A program made the position numbers and the translations under genes. Positions 1 to 4,480 of a DNA stretch of 5,258 nucleotides are shown here, piece after piece. The notes beneath the pieces were generated by a model. That model saw only the letters and a program-made list of their open reading frames with translations, made no database searches and had not been told where the DNA came from. This stretch comes from an uncultured Clostridia bacterium. Lineage in GTDB: Bacteria > Bacillota > Clostridia > Oscillospirales > Oscillospiraceae. Location: contig CALBGG010000138.1 in NCBI GenBank assembly GCA_937893605.1, positions 1-5,258 on the forward strand, read 5' to 3'. Position 1 is the stretch's first letter. Each line of letters starts with the position of its first letter.

Positions 1-2
1 TT

Positions 3-43
3 TGCACAATTTCGACGGTTAGCGCAGGCTAACTAATTGTGCA
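3..43. other. Composite hairpin / inverted repeat upstream of the DtxR-family gene
   Basis: A 9-bp perfect outer stem (TGCACAATT at 3-11 with AATTGTGCA at 35-43) encloses a perfect 6-bp inner stem (GTTAGC at 18-23, GCTAAC at 28-33, loop GCAG). There is a 6-nt bulge on the left and one base on the right. No T-run follows, so it is not a typical Rho-independent terminator. The inner half-sites GGTTAG and CTAAC match halves of the classical DtxR operator, but the gap between them is 6 bp rather than 1 bp. It could be an mRNA 3' end of an upstream gene, an operator or a small palindromic repeat; the sequence alone does not decide. Confidence 0.5.
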
Positions 44-91
44 GAATATCACATTCCCCTTATAGGGATTAAGATTGTTACGCATAATTAC

Positions 92-120
92 TTGAATTAA
101 TAGAAGCATTGTGCTATCAT
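92..120 (+). promoter_or_regulatory. SigA-type extended -10 promoter for the DtxR-family gene
   Basis: The -35 box TTGAAT (92-97) and -10 box TATCAT (115-120) are separated by 17 bp. A TG at 112-113 gives an extended -10. Transcription would start near 126-128, about 30 nt before the start codon. A small palindrome, TTCA-TAT-TGAA (120-130), overlaps the predicted start site and could be an operator, but it is short. The SD GGAG (144-147) lies 9 nt before the ATG. Confidence 0.6.
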
Positions 121-156
121 TCATATTGAATTATTATAAATACGGAGAAAGAACGA

Positions 157-543
157 ATGACTTTACAGGAATCCGGCGAGATGTATCTTGAGACCATCTA
201 CGTCCTGTCGCAAAAATACAAGGATGTGCGTGCCATCGACGTCGGCGAGTACATGGGCTATTCAAAGCCGAGCGTAAGCCGCGCGGTCGGGCTGCTCAAA
301 AGCGGCGGCTATCTCGTTGCCGACGATCTGGGGCACCTGAGCCTCACCGAGGCCGGAGTCGAGGTCGCCGCAAAGATATACGAGCGTCACACCATGCTCA
401 CGCGCTATCTCCAGATGCTCGGCGTGAGCGCGGAGACCGCAGCCGAGGATGCGTGCAAGATGGAGCATATCATAAGCGACGAATCGTTCAATGCGATAAA
501 AAAACACGTCTCCGAAATGGAGAAAATGCACGGCAAGGCCTAA
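157..543 (+). CDS. DtxR-family metal-dependent transcriptional repressor, short form
   Basis: This 128-residue protein is a DNA-binding metalloregulator that, in this family, represses metal-uptake genes when Fe(II) or Mn(II) is plentiful. The N-terminal winged helix (about 1-64) contains the family signature EMYLETIY (8-15) and the recognition segment YSKPSVSRAV (35-44). The dimerisation part carries H78 and the CKMEH motif (100-104). By alignment with DtxR (M10, C102, E105, H106), the primary metal site would be M9, C100, E103, H104. Cys at 100 and Met at 9 are the iron-type choices; MntR has Glu and Asp there. The DtxR ancillary ligands E83 and H98 appear replaced by T82 and A96. There is no C-terminal SH3-like domain, so the length is that of MntR-type short members (about 140). 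The SD GGAG at 144-147 supports the start. It stands alone here, with no feo or mnt transporter gene in view downstream, so its targets are unknown. Family is confident; metal preference is inferred. Confidence 0.92.
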   Translation: MTLQESGEMYLETIYVLSQKYKDVRAIDVGEYMGYSKPSVSRAVGLLKSGGYLVADDLGHLSLTEAGVEVAAKIYERHTMLTRYLQMLGVSAETAAEDACKMEHIISDESFNAIKKHVSEMEKMHGKA

Positions 544-554
544 GTTTGCCCTTT

Positions 555-725
555 TGGAGCAGGAGAGAGCCGTTTTGGAGCTGAAATCCTATCGCGGAAG
601 TAGTAAATTAAGATCACAAAGCCTCCCTTGATATGTGATAAGCCCCAGGCGGCGGTTCAGGACGCCGCCGGGAAAGATCAAAACAGTGCGAGCTTTTGTT
701 CACATCTACACCTCTCTTCTTTTAT
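555..725 (+). ncRNA. Candidate structured RNA resembling clostridial 6S RNA
   Basis: This gap has no ORF that looks real but has clear paired structure. A 9-bp closing helix joins 561-569 to 712-720 (one G-U). Inside it, ACAAAG (616-621) can pair with CTTTTGT (693-699) with one bulge. TTGAT (628-632) pairs with ATCAA (677-681). The tip is a GC-rich arm CCC-a-GGCGGCG (644-654) with CGCCGCC-GGG (663-672). The 3' strand CAGTGCGAGCTTTTG (684-698), followed by TTCACATCTACACC, resembles the conserved 3' central-bubble strand of 6S RNA as I remember it; E. coli 6S has CTGCGACGACACATTCACC. The size of about 165-175 nt and a terminator immediately downstream fit 6S RNA, which binds SigA-RNA polymerase by mimicking an open promoter. 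I cannot fix the 5' end and see no clear dedicated promoter, so it might be processed from the upstream mRNA. The 6S identity is from recollection, not a search. Confidence 0.45.
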
Positions 726-730
726 TATGG

Positions 731-765
731 AAAAAACACGAACGAGAAAATCGTTCGTGTTTTTT
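731..765. terminator. Strong bidirectional Rho-independent terminator
   Basis: A perfect 15-bp stem (731-745 with 751-765) has a GAAAA loop. It starts with a run of six A and ends in a run of seven T (760-766), so it works in both directions. It would end rightward transcription from the DtxR-family gene and the candidate RNA. It would also stop leftward read-through from the minus-strand gene ending at 883. Confidence 0.9.
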
Positions 766-776
766 TATCGGCGCTT

Positions 777-866
777 TTCAGAGGCGCACGGACATTGTAC
801 CGATACGTTTTTTGCGCAAGCCCGGTGTCGAAAATGCCGGCAAAACCGGGAGGCCGCCGCTCCCGG
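777..866 (+). repeat. Repeat family copy A (partial: left end, core and hairpin)
   Basis: It begins with TTCAGAGGCG (one mismatch to TTTAGAGGCG in copies B and C) and shares 14 identical bases, AGAGGCGCACGGAC, with copy B (780-793 versus 1619-1632). The 36-bp core at 812-847 differs from the core of copy C (3388-3423) at 4 positions and is followed by the family hairpin (846-866). The right half seen in B and C is absent, so the copy is truncated or minimal. It sits between the bidirectional terminator and the 3' end of the minus-strand gene. Confidence 0.75.
842..866 (-). terminator. Possible weak terminator for the minus-strand gene, formed by repeat A
   Basis: Read leftward from the stop codon at 883, the transcript meets a 7-bp GC-rich stem (CCGGGAG at 846-852, CTCCCGG at 860-866, 7-nt loop) followed by only four U (842-845). 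The stem is strong but the U-run is short. Partial termination is plausible, with the 731-765 terminator as back-up. The same hairpin is part of the repeat family, so its presence does not prove a terminator role. Confidence 0.4.
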
Positions 867-882
867 CTCTTTTGCTGCTTTT

Positions 883-1506
883 TTACTCTATGACAAGGGT
901 ATCCATGATGGCGAGCATCTCGGGATTCGAGCGGAGCTTGACGCGCTCATCCTCACTGTCGTCGCCCATGAGAACGACCGTAGCCAGGACATAGTCGGCC
1001 GCAGAGTCTGCCACCGGGAATGCCATGCAGTAGCTGCCGCCGTTTGTGAAGCATATTCCGCTTGCGTTTTTGAAGCTGACCTTGCCGAAGTTCTTGTAGT
1101 TTTCCGCAACGGATTTTTCGAGCGCGGCAAAATCCTCGCCGTGGTAGTAGGGCGCGTACTCGATCTGGATGGAAAAATCGTCGGCATTGATGATGGCGAC
1201 GTGCGAGTCGCCCGAATCTGTGATATAGCCCTCGGACACGACGCCGAACGCGTGCTTATCCGCGTCGTAGGTGATAGTCACGGTGACTTCCTTTGCGTCC
1301 TTGTAGCCGCTTGCGAAGCTGTAAACGCCGGCCGTGGGGTTTTTCATCACAAATCCGTCATCCTTCTTGCCGCCGGCCTTCGCCGCGGGCTTGGATGCCG
1401 CCTTTGCAGTCGGCTTCTTATCCGCGCCGGACTTGCCCTTGAGCGCAAGCGCCGCGCCTGCTGCCGCCGCTGCGGCGATGGGTGCTATGATAAGCCATTT
1501 TTTCAT
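883..1506 (-). CDS. Unrecognised membrane-anchored extracytoplasmic protein
   Basis: I do not recognise a family for this 207-residue protein. It starts MKKWLIIAPI and has one hydrophobic segment (about 4-22) very rich in Ala. There is no lipobox Cys, so an uncleaved signal anchor or an ordinary signal peptide is likely. A Lys/Ala/Pro linker (23-49) follows, then an acidic, mainly beta-looking globular domain (about 52-207). That domain carries GVYSFASGYK (60-69), an aromatic YAPYYHGEDF stretch (117-126), FTNGGSYC (153-160) and the C-terminal pattern NPEMLAIMDTLVIE. Two Cys (152 and 160) could form a disulfide outside the cell. The start at 1506 is chosen because an excellent SD (CGGAGGT, 1514-1520) lies 7 nt upstream. 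The ORF stays open up to 1599, but the extra 31 residues would be encoded by promoter DNA. It is monocistronic, convergent with the DtxR-family gene and divergent from trmN6. Confidence 0.85.
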   Translation of the reverse strand: MKKWLIIAPIAAAAAAGAALALKGKSGADKKPTAKAASKPAAKAGGKKDDGFVMKNPTAGVYSFASGYKDAKEVTVTITYDADKHAFGVVSEGYITDSGDSHVAIINADDFSIQIEYAPYYHGEDFAALEKSVAENYKNFGKVSFKNASGICFTNGGSYCMAFPVADSAADYVLATVVLMGDDSEDERVKLRSNPEMLAIMDTLVIE

Positions 1507-1547
1507 TGTTTCTACCTCCGTTAGATTTTCAGCTATGCTTTGATATG

Positions 1548-1577
1548 ATTTTACTCCAAACCGGGGCGCGCAGTCAA
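1548..1577 (-). promoter_or_regulatory. SigA-type promoter for the minus-strand membrane protein gene
   Basis: Read on the minus strand, TTGACT (1572-1577) is followed after 18 bp by TAAAAT (1548-1553), each with one mismatch to consensus. The start site would be near 1541, giving a leader of about 35 nt that includes the GGAGG ribosome site. Its -35 box lies back to back with that of the rightward promoter, 5 bp apart. Confidence 0.65.
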
Positions 1578-1582
1578 GCGCA

Positions 1583-1611
1583 TTGACGCACCGCAGCATA
1601 TTTGTTACAAT
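1583..1611 (+). promoter_or_regulatory. SigA-type promoter for the trmN6-rsmI operon
   Basis: TTGACG (1583-1588) and TACAAT (1606-1611) are spaced by exactly 17 bp, each with one mismatch to consensus. The start site would fall near 1618, inside the TTTAGAGGCG end of repeat copy B. The predicted leader is therefore about 210 nt and consists almost wholly of repeat B. Confidence 0.7.
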
Positions 1612-1615
1612 GTTT

Positions 1616-1814
1616 TTTAGAGGCGCACGGACGCAGCTACGGATACGGTGATTGCGGTCACCCGGTGTCGAAAGTGCCGACGAAACCGCGAGACTGTCGC
1701 CTCCCGTGGGTGCGAGGCAAATTTTCGTTGAGCTTATGTGACGCGAAACGCTGCGGTTTACACCGATGTTCCGATATCGAGTTCACGCAATAAACGTATA
1801 AGGAGTGCGCTAAA
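1616..1814 (+). repeat. Repeat family copy B, occupying the trmN6 leader
   Basis: The left end TTTAGAGGCG (1616-1625) is exact, and the next bases match the right end of copy C read in reverse (CGCAYGGACGCAGCT). The 36-bp core (1652-1687) differs from copy C at 7 positions, and the family hairpin follows (1686-1707). An AT-rich GCAAATTTT block (1717-1725) and a conserved 3' section, GCGAAACRYTRCG through ATGTTCCGA (1743-1774), are shared with C. The last 29 bases of the conserved part (1772-1800) are a degenerate inverted copy of 1642-1670, with 20 of 29 matching. The right end is unclear; GCGCTAAA at 1807-1814 may be a decayed version of the CGCCTCTAAA end. No transposase is present. Confidence 0.75.
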
Positions 1815-1828
1815 GCGCTGCTGGAAAA
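1800..1828 (+). promoter_or_regulatory. Distant SD with a hairpin between it and the trmN6 start
   Basis: The only good SD near trmN6 is AAGGAG at 1800-1805, 23 nt before the ATG, which is too far for normal use. A small hairpin GCGCT-AA-AGCGC (1807-1818) lies exactly between them and, if folded, would shorten the effective spacing to 11 nt. The nearer GGA (1823-1825) is weak and only 3 nt from the ATG. A stop codon in frame at 1811 excludes a longer upstream start. Confidence 0.4.
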
Positions 1829-2548
1829 ATGGAGTTATGGAAAAATGGGCCGCTGTTTGAGCAGTCGGAGCACTTCCGGCCGGGCACGGACTCCGTGCTG
1901 CTGGCGGACTTTGTGAATATCGGCACGCGAAAGCGCGGCATCGACCTCGGCTGCGGCTCGGGCATACTGCCGCTGCTGCTTCTTACGCGAAGCGACAGGC
2001 TGCACATGACGGGTCTTGAGATAAACTCCGAGGCTGCGCGCATTGCACGCGGGAACATGGCCGCCAATGCGCTGGAGGAGCGCTGCGATATCGTCACGGG
2101 CGATATCAGAGGCTGCCGCGAGCTGTTCAAAACAGGACAGTTTGACCTCGTTGTGTCCAATCCGCCGTACTTTGCCGCCGGAAGCGGAAGGCAGAGCCCG
2201 GACGCGGACAAAGCCGCCGCACGCGGTGAAATTCTGTGCTCACTGGAGGATATCTGCCGCGCGGCGGCGTATCTGTGCCGCACGGGCGGCGCGTTCTGCC
2301 TTGTGCACAGAGCCGAGAGGCTTGCCGACGTTATATGCCTGCTGCGTGAAACCGGCTTTGAGGCAAAGCGCCTGCGCACGGTTTCGCACTCGGCGCAAAA
2401 GGAGCCTTCGCTCGTGCTCATCGAGGCGCGGCGCGGCGCGGGCGCGGGCTTAAAAATAATGCCGCCGCTTTTTATCTGCGGCGACGACGGGCGCGAGAGC
2501 TCGGAAATAAAACGCATTTATCACAGGGAGGACGGAAATGAGCGGTAA
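1829..2548 (+). CDS. trmN6: tRNA1(Val) (adenine(37)-N6)-methyltransferase family protein
   Basis: This 239-residue SAM-dependent N6-adenine methyltransferase is of the TrmN6/YabB type. In E. coli the enzyme methylates A37 of tRNA-Val; the substrate in Firmicutes is inferred by homology. Visible motifs are GTDSVLLADF (19-28), SAM motif I in IDLGCGSGILP (38-48), the acidic GLEIN (62-66) at the end of strand 2, GDIR (91-94), and the catalytic NPPY (111-114). The family-typical segments are ARGEILCSLEDICRAA (131-146) and LVHRAERLADVI (158-169). Length is normal. The ATG at 1829 is the only reasonable start because of the stop at 1811. The 3' end overlaps rsmI by 11 bp, so the two are co-transcribed and probably translationally coupled; yabB lies close to rsmI (yraL/yabC region) in Bacillus too. 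The last 25 or so residues (polar, GRESSEIKRIYHREDGNER) look like an added tail on which the rsmI SD is superimposed. Confidence 0.93.
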   Translation: MELWKNGPLFEQSEHFRPGTDSVLLADFVNIGTRKRGIDLGCGSGILPLLLLTRSDRLHMTGLEINSEAARIARGNMAANALEERCDIVTGDIRGCRELFKTGQFDLVVSNPPYFAAGSGRQSPDADKAAARGEILCSLEDICRAAAYLCRTGGAFCLVHRAERLADVICLLRETGFEAKRLRTVSHSAQKEPSLVLIEARRGAGAGLKIMPPLFICGDDGRESSEIKRIYHREDGNER

Positions 2549-3368
2549 ATTATATCTTGTCGGAACGCCTATCGGAAACCTCGGCGACTTTTCGCCGCGC
2601 GCCATGCAGGCGCTGCGCGACGCCGACTTCATCGCGGCCGAGGATACGCGTGTTACGATGAAGCTTTTAAATCATTTCGACATCCGCAAGCCGCTCGTGA
2701 GCTATTTTGAGCACAACAAATACGCTTCCGGCGTAAAAATACTCGAGCGCATCCTCGCCGGCGAAAGCTGTGCGCTCGTGACCGATGCGGGAATGCCCGC
2801 GATATCCGACCCCGGAGAGGAGCTCGTGCGTCTTTGCGCGGAAAGCGGCGTGGAGGTGCTGGTCGTTCCGGGGCCTGCCGCGCTCGTGTCGGCAGTCGCG
2901 CTGTCGGCGCTGCCGTCGGGGAGGTTCTGCTTTGAAGGCTTCCTGTCCACCGCAAACAAAAGCCGCCGCGAGCACCTTGAGAGCCTGCGCGGCGAGAAAC
3001 GAACCATGATATTCTACGAAGCGCCGCACAAGCTCATGCGCACGCTTGAGGATATGAAAAATACCTTCGGCGCGGATCGCCGCATTGCGCTGTGCCGCGA
3101 GCTTACGAAGATCCACGAGCAGACGATACGCACCACGCTCGGCGAAGCGGTCGAGCATTTTGCCGCGACGCCGCCCAAGGGTGAGTTTGTGCTGGTCATC
3201 GACGGCGCGCCGGAGCAGGAGCTCGAGCTCACGCTCGACGACGCCCTTGCCCTCGTCGAGCGCTATCGCGCCGAGGGTCTTTCGCGCAAGGCCGCCTGCA
3301 AAAAAGCCGCCGCCGAGACCGGCCTGTCCTCCAAAGAGCTCTACAATTATTCTTTAGAGGCGAATTGA
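2538..3368 (+). CDS. rsmI: 16S rRNA (cytidine(1402)-2'-O)-methyltransferase
   Basis: This 276-residue enzyme of the tetrapyrrole methylase superfamily 2'-O-methylates C1402 in the decoding centre of 16S rRNA, using SAM. The family signatures are all present: LVGTPIGNLGD (7-17), AAEDTR (33-38), TDAGMPAISDPG (82-93), VVPGPAA (109-115) and FYEAPHKL (159-166). A C-terminal helical domain (about 228-276) has the LSRKAACKKAAAETGLSSKE segment (248-267) usual for RsmI. Length is normal. The SD GGAGG (2527-2531) lies 6 nt upstream of the ATG, inside the trmN6 end. The last four codons (L273 to N276) and the TGA stop lie within repeat copy C, which begins at 3353. The encoded end YNYSLE still looks like a normal RsmI C-terminus, so function should not be affected. 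Confidence 0.96.
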   Translation: MSGKLYLVGTPIGNLGDFSPRAMQALRDADFIAAEDTRVTMKLLNHFDIRKPLVSYFEHNKYASGVKILERILAGESCALVTDAGMPAISDPGEELVRLCAESGVEVLVVPGPAALVSAVALSALPSGRFCFEGFLSTANKSRREHLESLRGEKRTMIFYEAPHKLMRTLEDMKNTFGADRRIALCRELTKIHEQTIRTTLGEAVEHFAATPPKGEFVLVIDGAPEQELELTLDDALALVERYRAEGLSRKAACKKAAAETGLSSKELYNYSLEAN

Positions 3369-3648
3369 GGCTGTACCGATACGGTTATTGCGTGAACCCG
3401 GTATCGAAAATGCCGGCAAAACCGGGAAACTGCCGCTTTCCAGTAGTGCACTGCAAATTTTGCGGCGCGCATTGTAGGGAACGGGCTTGCCCGTTCCGCT
3501 TGTAATGGTTTTGTCGGTAGGTGCGACACCGGGCTCACGCAAAACCTGCACCGCACTCTCGGGAAGCGAAACATTACGTTTTATGCCAATGTTCCGAACC
3601 GGGCACCTGTAATATATGTATAGGCAGCTGCGTCCATGCGCCTCTAAA
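3353..3648 (+). repeat. Repeat family copy C: MITE-like element with terminal inverted repeats
   Basis: This roughly 296-bp element fills the rsmI-lspA gap. Its ends are exact 10-bp inverted repeats, TTTAGAGGCG (3353-3362) and CGCCTCTAAA (3639-3648). The core at 3388-3423 is repeated in inverted orientation at 3507-3542 with 29 of 36 matching, so the element can fold on itself. Between them lie the family hairpin (3423-3443) and a GC-rich palindrome (3478-3497). Relative to copy B it has about 95 extra bases (about 3466-3561) carrying the palindrome and the inverted core. The 3' section AAGCGAAACATTACG through ATGTTCCGA is shared with B. There is no coding capacity and no obvious target-site duplication: the flanks are ATTATTC on the left and ACACTTG on the right. 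It may be mobilised in trans by a transposase elsewhere, which is inference. Confidence 0.75.
3478..3497. other. GC-rich palindrome in the centre of repeat C
   Basis: GGAACGGGC (3478-3486) and GCCCGTTCC (3489-3497) form a perfect 9-bp stem with a TT between; in RNA the loop would open to 4-6 nt. No immediate U-run follows, the nearest being TTTT at 3509-3512, so it is at best a weak terminator after rsmI. It lies inside the segment that copy B lacks and may be a separate small palindromic repeat nested in the element. Confidence 0.55.
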
Positions 3649-3652
3649 ACAC

Positions 3653-3688
3653 TTGACGAATGGGGCGTTTTGGTGCATTATATATAAA
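3653..3688 (+). promoter_or_regulatory. Probable promoter for lspA-rluD
   Basis: TTGACG (3653-3658), the same -35 hexamer as before trmN6, lies 4 bp after the end of repeat C. The -10 is ambiguous: CATTAT (3676-3681) has the ideal 17-bp spacing but only 4 of 6 matches, and it sits in the AT-rich stretch ATTATATATAAATA (3677-3690), which holds better hexamers at poorer spacing. The leader would be about 25-30 nt. The lspA SD is AAAGGA (3704-3709). Confidence 0.5.
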
Positions 3689-3716
3689 TAAGTGTAAAAA
3701 CCGAAAGGATCTGACC

Positions 3717-4480
3717 ATGCTTTTTGCGATCGTTGCCGCGGTGCTGCTCATCGCGGATCAGTGGCTCAAATATTGGGTCACGGTGAATATAACTCTGTCG
3801 ACCGGCTCGCAGGAGCTTATCCCCGGCGTCGTGAAGCTCGTGAATATCCACAACTCGGGCGCGGCGTTCGGCCTGCTGGACAATGTCGACTACGCACGCT
3901 GGATCTTTCTTGCCGTGACGGCGGTATTCGTCGTCGTTATCGCCGTGCTGCTCGTGCGGCGCGTGTTTGACTCGCGCTTTGCCGTTTGGTGCGAGGTGCT
4001 GTTTCTCACCGGCGCGCTCGGCAACTGCATCGACCGCGTGTTCCTCGGCTATGTTGTGGACATGTTCAAGCTCGAGTTTGTCAACTTCGCGGTTTTCAAC
4101 ATCGCCGACGCCGTGCTCGTCGTATCGTGCCTGATGTTTGTACTCTATGTTTTCTTCGGCTCGCGCGGAGACGGCGAGGACGAGGAGGACAAGACGCCGA
4201 TCAGGGTCAAACCCGTACCGAGTCAGACCTCTGACCCCGTCGACGATTTTGCCGATATTTTCGGTATAAGCACCGCTGCTCCCGAGCAGCCGCAGGAGGC
4301 GCAGCCGATAAAGCCCGAGCCTGCACCTGCCCCGACGCACGACGCGTTTTGGGATGATTTCGGCCCCGCGCTGAGCTCGGCTCGCCCCGCCGAAAAGAAG
4401 GCCGAAGCGCCGAAGGACGAGCCCAAGCAGAGCGAGGAGTTCAGCGTTGAGGATATTCTTGCCGAGTTTAAGGATCTGTA

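Noticed and set aside
60..130. Riboswitch in the DtxR-family leader
   Set aside because: The predicted leader is only about 30 nt; the small inverted repeats (TCCC/GGGA at 55-68, TAATT/AATTA at 85-99) are 4-5 bp and no known aptamer pattern is visible.
628..1524. Long rightward ORF of 298 codons
   Set aside because: It overlaps the minus-strand gene, the terminator and repeat A, has Cys/Arg-rich composition without recognisable motifs, and lacks a promoter or SD. The minus-strand frame has a GGAGG site, a membrane anchor and a good promoter.
1507..1599. Longer N-terminus for the minus-strand membrane protein (start at 1599)
   Set aside because: The extra 31 codons cover the SD, the -10 and the -35 of the predicted promoter, and the start at 1506 gives a proper N-terminal membrane anchor directly after GGAGG.
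1602..1793. Small ORF of 63 codons in the trmN6 leader
   Set aside because: It lies within repeat B, overlaps the -10 box, has no SD, and the other copies do not keep the frame.
777..3648. CRISPR-like array or intact insertion sequence from the repeated cores
   Set aside because: The copies are hundreds of bases to 2 kb apart with genes between them and are imperfect, so not CRISPR. No transposase reading frame is present and no target duplication is visible, so not a complete insertion sequence.
3660..3716. lspA start at 3660
   Set aside because: It lies between the -35 and -10 elements; the ATG at 3717 has an SD and begins the first membrane helix as LspA proteins do.
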